From contig NZ_CAJNBK010000002.1 in assembly GCF_905220975.1 (NCBI RefSeq), positions 434,001 through 498,000 of the forward strand: 64,000 nucleotides of DNA, in the 5' to 3' direction. The position numbers and the translations under genes are program-made. Within the stretch, counting starts at the first letter, position 1. Every line of letters begins with the position of its first letter. Below are positions 7,383 through 15,208 of the stretch, in pieces. Under the pieces are notes generated by a model, which was not told the DNA's origin, did no database searches, and worked only from the letters and a program-made list of their open reading frames with translations. Source of the stretch: Paraburkholderia haematera. GTDB taxonomy: Bacteria > Pseudomonadota > Gammaproteobacteria > Burkholderiales > Burkholderiaceae.

Positions 7383-8885
7383 TCAGGTCAGTTGGATCTT
7401 GTGGTTGAGAAACTGCGCGACCAGCGCCATCCCTCGCGCCGTAATAGCGCCCTGCGTTGCCTTGGTCTGCGGCAGGCGTACGCGGTTCTTCTCGGCGGCT
7501 GCCTTACGTGCTTCGCGTTCCGCGCGTGCGGCCTGCTTCGCCAGCCACTTCTTAGACCGCTGTGGCTGCGCTGCGGCCTGCACAACCGGCTCGATGATCT
7601 CGGGCTGCGCGTTGGCATCGGCAACCGGCTCGGACGGCGCTACGGGCGCTACAGGAGGCGGGCGAATCGCGGTGCGCTGCTCTGCGAACGGCGAACCGGT
7701 GCGGACCATGTTTGCCGCCAGCACATCAACGGACATGCCAGTGGACTCGGACCAGTGCGCGATGGTCTTGCCTGCCCACGTGAGGTCGCCATCGGCCGCG
7801 CTGTAGGCGGCGAGGTTATCGCTCTCAGTCGCGGGCGTGGCCTTCATGCCTGCGGCGTGAGACTCCGGCCAGTCCTCGGTGAGCCAATTGATAAAGGGAG
7901 CCAGTCCGAGTTCGGGATTGAGTTCTAAGGCGGCCCATGCGTCGAGCACGAGAATGTCGTCGTCGCTCTGCAGCGGGATAGACTCGTCGGCGCACGGCGG
8001 CTCAACCGCGTCGGCCGGCGCGGTGATGACCGGCTCGTCGTCCTCGAACGATGCCTCGTAATCGGCGGCTTGTTCGGGCGTCATCGGCGGGAGCCACGAT
8101 TTGCGCGGCTTGAGTGGCTTGTCTTCAGTCTCGGCTGCCTCGCGGTCGTTCGCTATGCGGAGAGGCTTCTTCTTACGCTCGGCGCGCACGATGGCGGCGC
8201 GCTCGGCTGCTTGCTTGCGCAGGTCCTCGGGCAGCAGATCAGGGGCATTCTCGCCACGCGCGCCGTCGATCCAGATCTCAAGCAGTTCGAACTGACGGCG
8301 TTCAGCGTGGCGGCGCGCTTCGCTAGGGCCTGTGCTCATGCCGATATCGACCGTCTTGCGCTTGCCGTCGGCGTTCTTGATGACCAGCGTAGTCGGACGC
8401 AGACCACAATGTAGAACAGGCTTCGCTCCCTTGCTGTTCTCACCGATCTTGACCTCGCGCTCGCGGTTGTAACAGGACACGCAGCAGGTATTCGACCGCA
8501 CGAGGCGCATGTTCCCAACGAAGTCGCTTGACGCGGATGACCGGCCGCAACGGACGCAGTGAAGACCCCTTGAAGCCTCGCTGCGGGTATGCCGGTCTGC
8601 GGTCTTGTCGTTGATGATCTCCAGCTTTGTGCGTGCTTTTACTCCCGCATTGAATGCGCCAACGCGGCAGCCTTGGCAACTCATGCAGTGGCGATTCTGG
8701 AAGTTAGCTTTGCAGGCGCTCGGCGTGATCTCGGCGGCGAGCGTCTTACAGGTGAAGCGCGACTCAAGCTGTGGAAACTCCGGATGCTGGCGCAAGACAA
8801 CATCGCCAAGCGTCATCGCCACGATAGAGATGCCGCCGCCGCGCGTGACCGGGTCCTGCCGTGCCGTCTTGTGTGGGAGTGCCAT
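7383..8885 (-). CDS. Large Cys-rich phage protein with C-terminal HTH-like module
   Basis: A 500-residue protein. The N-terminal third has several cysteine pairs: one cluster at about residues 58-73 (CKANFQNRHCMSCQGC) and a ribbon at about 109-140 (CVRCG and CCVSC), probably binding zinc. A long acidic, low-complexity middle follows. Near residues 390-425 is an H module (WAGKTIAHWSESTGMSVDVL, ending TGSPFAEQ) that closely matches the C-terminal H module of cassette gene 4. The C-terminus is Lys/Arg/Ala-rich. A second ATG 69 bases downstream is a possible start. It heads the minus-strand block and probably binds nucleic acid; no enzyme motif is seen. Confidence 0.65.
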   Translation of the reverse strand: MALPHKTARQDPVTRGGGISIVAMTLGDVVLRQHPEFPQLESRFTCKTLAAEITPSACKANFQNRHCMSCQGCRVGAFNAGVKARTKLEIINDKTADRHTRSEASRGLHCVRCGRSSASSDFVGNMRLVRSNTCCVSCYNREREVKIGENSKGAKPVLHCGLRPTTLVIKNADGKRKTVDIGMSTGPSEARRHAERRQFELLEIWIDGARGENAPDLLPEDLRKQAAERAAIVRAERKKKPLRIANDREAAETEDKPLKPRKSWLPPMTPEQAADYEASFEDDEPVITAPADAVEPPCADESIPLQSDDDILVLDAWAALELNPELGLAPFINWLTEDWPESHAAGMKATPATESDNLAAYSAADGDLTWAGKTIAHWSESTGMSVDVLAANMVRTGSPFAEQRTAIRPPPVAPVAPSEPVADANAQPEIIEPVVQAAAQPQRSKKWLAKQAARAEREARKAAAEKNRVRLPQTKATQGAITARGMALVAQFLNHKIQLT

Positions 8886-8959
8886 TTTGTCGCCCGCTGA
8901 TTCGTGTGTCGATGGGCTCTATTTCGTCGTCACTACTCCATCCTGCGAAGGGGCCAGAA

Positions 8960-9118
8960 TCATCGGTACACCAATGGGTTTCGATAGGTGCGTGCGCAAC
9001 TATTCGCGGTCTGATAGTTCCGCTGGCGCGTTATCCATCGTGCTAGTTTCGTGCGCGCTCGCCGCCACAAAGAATCCATTGCACATCCTGCGAATCTTGG
9101 TGATTCCTGCGACTCCAT
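8960..9118 (-). CDS. Possible 52-residue basic peptide
   Basis: An open frame beginning MESQESPRFAGCAMDS, with GGAG five bases before the ATG and a very basic middle (RRARTKLARWITRQRNYQ). It lies upstream of the large minus-strand gene, in the stretch from 8886 to 9279 that otherwise holds no gene. The good ribosome site is the only strong support; codon use is not convincing. It could be a small regulator or chance. Confidence 0.28.
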   Translation of the reverse strand: MESQESPRFAGCAMDSLWRRARTKLARWITRQRNYQTANSCARTYRNPLVYR

Positions 9119-9206
9119 TCCGACTCCGCTCGGCGTGGGCGGCTGTGGCCGCCGCTACAGTGCGAACCATGGCGAACTGATACGAACTACACGGCGCAAA
9201 AAAACT

Positions 9207-9216
9207 CGTGACGCCA
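9207..9216 (+). repeat. CGTGACG intergenic element, copy 2
   Basis: Reads CGTGACGCCAACATTCGATC and starts 73 bases before the GTG of the AlpA-like gene, farther out than the copies before the virion genes. Confidence 0.4.
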
Positions 9217-9279
9217 ACATTCGATCACTAGATCAACTTTGAACTGTCCGAATCAACCCGAATGAATGGAGGCCCTGAT

Positions 9280-9480
9280 GTGGACCAAGTAACCGAAGGG
9301 CAGGGGGCGGACCTCATTGGAATCGCAGAGGTCGCGACTCTGTTGGCGGTGGGGCGCACGACGGCGTTTCGCCTCGCCCAAGAACCGGACTTCCCCGCGG
9401 CGTTCAAGCTGGGAAGCAAGATTGTGAAGTACAGCCGCATCGCCGTTTTGGCGTGGCTCGCATCGAAACAGGAGCGGTAA
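9280..9480 (+). CDS. AlpA/excisionase-like helix-turn-helix regulator
   Basis: A 66-residue MerR/AlpA-type DNA-binding protein. The helix-turn-helix reads IGIAEVATLLAVGRTTAFRL, followed by FPAAFKLGSKIVKYSRIAVL and LAWLASK, matching the AlpA pattern of helix, wing and C-terminal helix. I prefer the GTG at 9280, which has GGAGG seven bases upstream, over the ATG at 9262 that lies before that ribosome site. It opens a plus-strand run of small genes and may control them or excision. Confidence 0.78.
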   Translation: MDQVTEGQGADLIGIAEVATLLAVGRTTAFRLAQEPDFPAAFKLGSKIVKYSRIAVLAWLASKQER

Positions 9481-9482
9481 CC

Positions 9483-10217
9483 ATGGCTGAAGAACATAGG
9501 CTCGCGCTGATGCGCAGCGTCGATGGCGTAGTGACCCACGGCCCGGCCAATCCCAAGAAGGTGATTGACGACTCAACGACGTCGGTAACGGCCCCGTCGG
9601 ACCCGGCGAAGGTGATCGGTGCAATTTCAACGAGTGAAGCCGACGACGCTGCCGAAGCGGTCAAGAAACGGAGGTCGAAATTGAAGAAGACCGCAAGCCG
9701 GGACGGCTTTGCTGGGCTGCTCAAAGAACTGAATAACGCCAAGGCTGAAGAAACGATGGCTAAGGCGCTGCCGGTGGCAAGCGGCCCGCGTGAGGTCGTC
9801 CGGTTCAACGATGGGCTCGACCAGCACGCAATCATGAAGACGCTGAAGGCAGGTCCGACCGCTGCGCAGACGCCGACCGACGGCGCGATGCTGAAGGCGC
9901 TCGCTCCGGCGTTCGACAAGGCCGCCAAGACGCTCGGCGTGACCAATCCGCTGCTGAAGTCCGATGCTCCTGTGGGCTCGACTTCACTCGAAGCGACGTA
10001 CAACTCGGATAGCGCGACGCTGACCGGTGGCGACGCGTTGCGCACGCAGTCGCTGCAGAAGCGCAAGCCGACGAACGGCGAACTGCTGAAGGCTGCGAGC
10101 AACGCTCTGAACGCGGGCAAGATCACGGCGGCCGAAGCCATGCATCTCGAATACGCCTGCAACATGGGCAAAGATCCGGACGAGGCGATCATCGGCAAGC
10201 TGGGGCTCGAAAAATGA
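9483..10217 (+). CDS. Phage hypothetical protein, helical
   Basis: A 244-residue protein rich in Ala, Lys and Thr, with no cysteine-rich or enzymatic motif. It starts two bases after the AlpA-like gene with AGGAG in place, and its last codons overlap the next gene (ATGA). The C-terminal third (GELLKAASNALNAGKITAAE) looks like a helical bundle. Tight coupling to the regulator suggests a joint early or accessory role rather than a virion part. Family not recognised. Confidence 0.65.
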   Translation: MAEEHRLALMRSVDGVVTHGPANPKKVIDDSTTSVTAPSDPAKVIGAISTSEADDAAEAVKKRRSKLKKTASRDGFAGLLKELNNAKAEETMAKALPVASGPREVVRFNDGLDQHAIMKTLKAGPTAAQTPTDGAMLKALAPAFDKAAKTLGVTNPLLKSDAPVGSTSLEATYNSDSATLTGGDALRTQSLQKRKPTNGELLKAASNALNAGKITAAEAMHLEYACNMGKDPDEAIIGKLGLEK

Positions 10218-10405
10218 GCGAGCGCAAAGTCCGCATGATCGTACGCGTGATGCCGAGCGCTCAGGACGCTATGCAGATGGCCTCGCGGGGCATCGCCGCG
10301 GGCAAGCTGTCGTCCCACGACGCCCAAACCGTCGAGCGCTGTATCAACGGGAACCGCATTATCCCGGCTGACGTTCTCCACCGCGTAAAGCAAGGTGCCA
10401 AATGA
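10214..10405 (+). CDS. Small phage protein, possible regulator
   Basis: A 63-residue protein in ATGA overlap with both neighbours. The sequence RGIAAGKLSSHDAQTVERCI strongly resembles the tail of the preceding protein (NAGKITAAEAMHLEYACNMG), suggesting a shared helical motif. No named family is recognised. Confidence 0.6.
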   Translation: MSERKVRMIVRVMPSAQDAMQMASRGIAAGKLSSHDAQTVERCINGNRIIPADVLHRVKQGAK

Positions 10406-10779
10406 GCAAGACCACCAAACCCATTCGCCAGGAGGCGATCGACATGGCAGCAGACCTGAAGTCGAAGATCGAAGAAACCCGCGCATCGCTCAATAACGCG
10501 CTGATCAAGGGCGACCGCACGGACAAGCTGCGCTCATTCCTGCGCGATCTCGAAGCAGAGCAGCAGAAGCTCGATGATGCCACTGCCAGCGAGCAAGCAA
10601 CAAAGCAAGCAGTACAGGAAGCGGCCCAACGGGCTGTGAAGGAAGCGGAGCACAAGCGGATCGTCAATGCTGCGCAGACGCTCGCCGACGCCCGCGATAA
10701 CCGCCTTGCCGTCCTCGCGACCCGCTATGCGATTCCGGCCCGGCCGACCCCCGGCGTACGCTCCTCATCTCACGCTTAA
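10402..10779 (+). CDS. Coiled-coil phage protein
   Basis: The 125-residue product is predicted to be one long coiled coil from about residue 14 to 100, with repeated Glu, Lys, Gln and Ala (LRDLEAEQQKLDDATASEQA). The ATG overlaps the stop of the preceding gene. It could be a scaffold-like or assembly protein, since such coiled coils are common near phage structural genes, but nothing specific identifies it. Confidence 0.6.
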   Translation: MSKTTKPIRQEAIDMAADLKSKIEETRASLNNALIKGDRTDKLRSFLRDLEAEQQKLDDATASEQATKQAVQEAAQRAVKEAEHKRIVNAAQTLADARDNRLAVLATRYAIPARPTPGVRSSSHA

Positions 10780-10808
10780 CCCGTACACGATACATAGGAG
10801 TTTTGAAG

Positions 10809-11459
10809 ATGTCCAAACCTACTCACGCCCAGGAAATTCTCGCGAGCGCGCGAGCGAACCTCGCGACGGTCGCAGAACGTGCCGAAGCCGCTCACGTTGA
10901 ACACAACAAGCGGCTCATCCGGAAGACCGAAGCGGAAGCACGCGGTGCGGAAGCCTTCCGCGACGTGCGCGACAAGAAGATCAGCGAGGAGGTCGGTGCG
11001 ATGCGCGTGGCGCAGGCCAACGAAGACGCGAAGGACCTTCAGGGTCTGATCGAACAGTCTGCGCTCCTGCTTGCGAACCTCAATGCTGAGGTCAGCCGCG
11101 CTAAGGCCGCGGAGCATGAAGCTGAGGCCGGCGCTCGTCGCGAGGAGAGTGAGATTGTGGCTACTGAACTGAGCGACTACATCCACAACCTCGAAGCCGC
11201 GCGGACTGATGCTGTTAATGAGCGCCATCAGCTCTACCGTGGGATGAGTCTTAATGCTGCGGCAGCGGAGCTACTGAAGCGCGTTAAGTCGCTCGAACAG
11301 GAGTTTCTCGAAACCATCGCAAAATGCTACGACATTCATGTCGAAACAGACCCCCCTCGTAGCCCGGGCTCGCGCAGGACATGTAGCGTGCACGACTTCT
11401 ACAGGCCCTCTCTTGCGCTTCAAGATGTGGTTAGCCAGGGAACGAAGCCTCGTTTCTAA
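10809..11459 (+). CDS. Coiled-coil phage protein
   Basis: A 216-residue protein with AGGAG eight bases before the ATG at 10809. Residues 5-175 are almost continuously helical with coiled-coil character (AEAAHVEHNKRLIRKTEAEA); the last 40 residues are basic and Pro/Ser-rich. It resembles the 125-residue coiled-coil protein just upstream in composition but not clearly in sequence. Function unknown. Confidence 0.6.
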   Translation: MSKPTHAQEILASARANLATVAERAEAAHVEHNKRLIRKTEAEARGAEAFRDVRDKKISEEVGAMRVAQANEDAKDLQGLIEQSALLLANLNAEVSRAKAAEHEAEAGARREESEIVATELSDYIHNLEAARTDAVNERHQLYRGMSLNAAAAELLKRVKSLEQEFLETIAKCYDIHVETDPPRSPGSRRTCSVHDFYRPSLALQDVVSQGTKPRF

Positions 11460-11520
11460 CCCGAATCGCGGGCCGTCCTGAGCGGCGGCTCAATCCATAC
11501 CCAGCATTGAGAGTTTTGCC

Positions 11521-11667
11521 ATGAACCAACCCAATCAAGCAGTAGACCATCTTGCCGAAGCGGTGCGTCTTAGTGGTGTGAGCGATGCAGATATTGCGCA
11601 CCACTTCGAGATTTCCATCGAGGAAGTCGCCGCCGTTCGCGCAGCCGAACAGCAGCGGGCAGAGTAG
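11521..11667 (+). CDS. 48-residue phage protein
   Basis: A short gene with GAGAG before the ATG. The peptide MNQPNQAVDHLAEAVRLSGV continues with an SDADIAHHFEISIEEVAAVR segment that looks like a small helix-turn-helix. The spacer before it shares CCATACCCA and GAGTTTTG with the spacer before the next gene. Probably real; function unknown. Confidence 0.5.
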   Translation: MNQPNQAVDHLAEAVRLSGVSDADIAHHFEISIEEVAAVRAAEQQRAE

Positions 11668-11732
11668 TCCGCCTAACACCGTCTCGGGCGGCTTCGTGCG
11701 GCCCAACCATACCCACTCTTTGGAGTTTTGAT

Positions 11733-11945
11733 ATGACTGCAGCATCATTCCAGACCCGCGCGCAAGTCCTCGAAGATACGCGCCCGTTGGTGGAGCGCTA
11801 TCTGGCGCAAGCCGCTGCCGGTATCACCACGAAGTTGTCCCAATCGCAGTTTAAGGAACTGGTGGCGTACCGGGAGACGGTTCTCGACACGGACAACGGC
11901 GCCGAATTGCCTGCTGCCCCTGCGTTCGTCGTTCTGACCGTCTAA
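11733..11945 (+). CDS. Small phage protein
   Basis: A 70-residue protein with GGAG before the ATG and a helical composition (TRAQVLEDTRPLVERYLAQA), ending in a Pro-rich tail. The C-terminal part vaguely recalls tail-assembly chaperones, which would fit its place shortly before the tape-measure gene, but the similarity is weak. Confidence 0.55.
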   Translation: MTAASFQTRAQVLEDTRPLVERYLAQAAAGITTKLSQSQFKELVAYRETVLDTDNGAELPAAPAFVVLTV

Positions 11946-12003
11946 CAGCGAATCGCGGGGCGCCTCGCGCGGCTCGCTCAAACCGAATTTCAAGGATTTA
12001 ACT

Positions 12004-12255
12004 ATGAAGATTTCTGTGCAACATACCGCGCCTTTCTACGACGTGCAAAGCGGTAATGCGACCGTGCAAACGAACGACGGCGGCTTCAGCGTAACGTTTA
12101 AAAATGACGATGGTATTCACGGCTGTTTCAACCTCGGCGACACGATCATGATTGTGGACGGCGACGAGACCCTGAAGGGCGTAGTGCTGTCAGTGACGCG
12201 CACGACGCTTGACGACGCCCACGCAGTCATTGTGGACGCCAAGCTGGCCGCCTAA
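12004..12255 (+). CDS. Small beta-rich phage protein
   Basis: An 83-residue protein, beta-rich by eye (SVQHTAPFYDVQSGNATVQT), with AAGGA before the ATG. It is the last small gene before a strong terminator and the tape-measure gene. It may be a minor tail component; no family is recognised. Confidence 0.55.
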   Translation: MKISVQHTAPFYDVQSGNATVQTNDGGFSVTFKNDDGIHGCFNLGDTIMIVDGDETLKGVVLSVTRTTLDDAHAVIVDAKLAA

Positions 12256-12275
12256 GGTGCTCGCTCCCCAGCCTA

Positions 12276-12300
12276 AAGGCCGCTTTCGAGCGGCTTTTTT
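12276..12300 (+). terminator. Rho-independent terminator
   Basis: Stem GCCGCT, tetraloop TTCG, stem AGCGGC, then six T. It ends the small-gene run before the tape measure. A near-identical hairpin occurs at 18388-18412. Confidence 0.88.
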
Positions 12301-12320
12301 CATCGGTCCGCGCCCTCGGA

Positions 12321-12330
12321 CGTGACGGTC
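12321..12330 (+). repeat. CGTGACG intergenic element, copy 3
   Basis: Reads CGTGACGGTCCAATC and starts 47 bases before the tape-measure start, right after the terminator. The preceding GTCCGCG is shared with copy 4. Confidence 0.45.
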
Positions 12331-12367
12331 CAATCAAGCTATCGGGTAATAAATTCAGGGGTGCATT

Positions 12368-15205
12368 TTGAGCGAAGTGAAAATTGGCGTTGGCGCAAAC
12401 GCCGACGGTGTAGCGAACGCGATCAACAAGATCACGGCGGCCATGAATAAAATGGGTTCGGCGGTTGCCCAAAATCAAAAACTGAAATTCGAACCAGTCG
12501 GCGTTAAGTTGATGGAGCGCGACCTCGCTCTGATCAACAAGCAGTTTCAGCAGGCGCTCGCTCTCTCCTCGCAGCTTCGCAATGCCCTGAAGGCGACCGG
12601 GCAGGGCGGCGCGCATATCTCGCAAGTCGATTTCTCGAAGCTCTCTACGAACCCTGCAGCAGCGCAGCGTATGCGCGACCGTGCGTTCCTTCATTCGGTG
12701 CGCGGCACGGCGCTCGACCCTACGCTCGCGAACGAGGTCGATGACCGCGGCAACATCGTGCCGCCTACGCCTCCCGGTGGTGGCGCGGGTAGCGGCGGTG
12801 CTGGCCCCGGTGGTGGTGGTGGCGCTCCTCGCGCGCCGCGCGGTGGCGGGTCTGGTGGCGCTGGCGGCGGTGGTGGCGGCCCAGGTGGCGGCGGTGCGAA
12901 CGGTGGCTCATGGTGGCGTCGTCGCCCTCAAAACATGGGCACTGCGGCGGCGCTCGCAATCGGTGGCGGCATCGGTGGCGGCGCGGGCAGCATCCTCACT
13001 GCTGGCATCGCGGGCGGTCCCATTGGTGCTGCGTTGGCTGGCGTCACGCAGGCCATCGGTGCGGCCATGCAGTTCGCGTCTGAGGGTATCGACCTCGCGA
13101 AGCAGCAGAACGAGTCGGCAGACCGCCTCAAGCGCTCAATGGGTGACCTCGGGATCTCGTTCAAGCAGCTTACCGATGAATCGAAGTTGTTCGGGCTCGG
13201 CATCGGTGTCGCGGGCACGGAGTTCCTGAAGCTCGAATCGCAGGCAAACGAGGCGAGCGGTGGCGCGTACCGCACGCCGGGCGAACTGGCCGAGGCAACG
13301 CGCTCGGGTGGCGCGATCGGTCGCGCGTATGGCTTGGACCCTAGCCAGGGCGTCAACTTTGTGTCGGGGATGCAGCGACTCAACGCGCGTCAAAACAACA
13401 AGGACCTGGCTGCGCAACTCGCCGAGGCCATCGTCAACACGCAAGGCAAGGCGCTGCCTAGCGAGGTCATGCAGGCGATGATGGGCTTCGCTGGAGCGCA
13501 GGCCCGGTTTAACGGCGGCTCAGTCGATCTCAACCGTCTTGGCAATGCATATTCGTCCCTGCTCGGGACCGACGGGATGACGGCGGACCACGCATCGTCC
13601 ATTCTCGGGACGGCGAATAGCGCTATGGAACACATGGGTGGCTCAGAGGCCGCTCAGAACCTCACGATGCGTGCGTTCGGCAACCTTGACCCGATCCGCG
13701 CCCGCATCCGCTCTGAGGGAGGCCTGTTCGGGAATGGGCTGGACGACCGCAACATCGCGTCGTACATGTACTCCCGCGGCATGCGCGGCTGGGAATCTAT
13801 GAGCAAGGGTCCTGCCGGGACGAACTTTAGCGTTATCAACTCTCAGCTTGATAGCGACTACAAGGGCAATCCGCTGATGGAAATTGACGCCCAAAAGAAC
13901 TATTGGCATCTCCAGTCGTACGCGGATACGGCCAAGTTTGTGGGCATGAGCGATTCGGACCACAACGGCCTGATGAATACGCTCAAGAATGCTGGCGTTG
14001 ACCTGAAGGATCTCCATGAGGGCAGCGTTGCCTCAGTCTCTTCTATTGCGCAGGCTGGATCGTTTGGCGACCTCAAGTCTCTCTACGACAACGATATCAG
14101 CAAGCGTAGTGACCTGACTGACTCCGACCGTAGCGCGCTCAGCAAGGCAGAGGGTAGCGGCGACATTCAGACGTTCAAAAATGAACTGGTGCGCGTGCTT
14201 GCTGGCAAGGGGCAGGCTGACGACGACGCTTCGGTTCAACGCACCATTGACGCCAACATCGCCGACATGAAGACGCAGATCGGCGAGAAGCTGATTCCGT
14301 TCACGCAGTCGATCATGCAGGGCGTCCTGTCCATTGCGAACAAGTTCGGCGCAGGCATTCAGGACCCGACGACGGAGGGTGGCTCTATGTTCGTCGGCCC
14401 ATCTCAGGCTGCGGCGGGCAACGTGGTCGCGGACCTTGGCATTGCCGGAAAGATCACGAGGCCGGGGGATAGTTCAAATGGAGGAGCCGGTGGCTGGTGG
14501 AGTCGCACGAAGGGGCATATCGCCTCCTTGTCGGCGAATAGCGACCAGAACGTCCAGAAGGCGCTGGCGTACTTCCAAAGCCTCGGCTATACGCAGGAGC
14601 AGGCTGCAGGCTTGGTAGCGAACCAGTACACCGAAAGCGGCATGGATGCCTCCGCGTCCGGTGACAACGGCAACGCCTACGGCATCGGCCAATGGCATAT
14701 GGATCGGCAGGCGAATTTCAAGCAGGTCTTCGGCCATGACATTCATCGCTCAACGCTGGACGAGCAACTCAAGTTCACGCAATGGGAACTGACGCACTCC
14801 GAGAAGGCGGCTGGCGATAGCCTGCGCCGCTCGAAGACCGCCGATCAAGCTGGCTGGGCCGTGTCCCAGGACTACGAGCGGCCCGCCGATGCGCTAGGGC
14901 AGGCTCGCCAGCGCGCGGAACTGGCTGCGAACCTGGTCGGCTCTGGCGCGGACAAGCTGAATGATAGTGACATCAGGATCGTAGACCTGCCTCCATCCAA
15001 GATCCCGGCCAAATACCAGGAAAAGAGCGATGCAGCCGCAGGGCAAACGACGGCGACCGGCATGGCGTCGCCGATCGTCATCCAACTCGACCAGACCATC
15101 CAGTCGCAAGGTCCGAACGGGCAAACGAAGATGAAGAAGATCAATACGTCGCTCTCCGTTCCATCAAGCTCTGGCAACGCGAAAGCGACCCTCGCAGGGA
15201 ACTAA
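12368..15205 (+). CDS. Phage tail tape-measure protein with tail-lysozyme domain
   Basis: A 945-residue protein that sets tail length and helps the phage cross the peptidoglycan. The N-terminal 110 residues are helical. A Gly-rich stretch (about 137-190) leads into hydrophobic glycine-alanine segments (about 200-235) that may insert into membrane. A long soluble middle follows. The tail-lysozyme domain lies at about 720-865, with NQYTESGMDASASG holding the likely catalytic Glu, then AYGIGQWH. The TTG start is chosen because AGGGG lies seven bases upstream. It follows the terminator at 12276 and precedes the baseplate genes. Confidence 0.88.
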   Translation: MSEVKIGVGANADGVANAINKITAAMNKMGSAVAQNQKLKFEPVGVKLMERDLALINKQFQQALALSSQLRNALKATGQGGAHISQVDFSKLSTNPAAAQRMRDRAFLHSVRGTALDPTLANEVDDRGNIVPPTPPGGGAGSGGAGPGGGGGAPRAPRGGGSGGAGGGGGGPGGGGANGGSWWRRRPQNMGTAAALAIGGGIGGGAGSILTAGIAGGPIGAALAGVTQAIGAAMQFASEGIDLAKQQNESADRLKRSMGDLGISFKQLTDESKLFGLGIGVAGTEFLKLESQANEASGGAYRTPGELAEATRSGGAIGRAYGLDPSQGVNFVSGMQRLNARQNNKDLAAQLAEAIVNTQGKALPSEVMQAMMGFAGAQARFNGGSVDLNRLGNAYSSLLGTDGMTADHASSILGTANSAMEHMGGSEAAQNLTMRAFGNLDPIRARIRSEGGLFGNGLDDRNIASYMYSRGMRGWESMSKGPAGTNFSVINSQLDSDYKGNPLMEIDAQKNYWHLQSYADTAKFVGMSDSDHNGLMNTLKNAGVDLKDLHEGSVASVSSIAQAGSFGDLKSLYDNDISKRSDLTDSDRSALSKAEGSGDIQTFKNELVRVLAGKGQADDDASVQRTIDANIADMKTQIGEKLIPFTQSIMQGVLSIANKFGAGIQDPTTEGGSMFVGPSQAAAGNVVADLGIAGKITRPGDSSNGGAGGWWSRTKGHIASLSANSDQNVQKALAYFQSLGYTQEQAAGLVANQYTESGMDASASGDNGNAYGIGQWHMDRQANFKQVFGHDIHRSTLDEQLKFTQWELTHSEKAAGDSLRRSKTADQAGWAVSQDYERPADALGQARQRAELAANLVGSGADKLNDSDIRIVDLPPSKIPAKYQEKSDAAAGQTTATGMASPIVIQLDQTIQSQGPNGQTKMKKINTSLSVPSSSGNAKATLAGN

Positions 15206-15208
15206 GTC

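Noticed and set aside
8605..9180. 191-codon plus-strand frame across the start of the large module protein
   Set aside because: Mostly the mirror of the 500-residue protein; no ribosome site.
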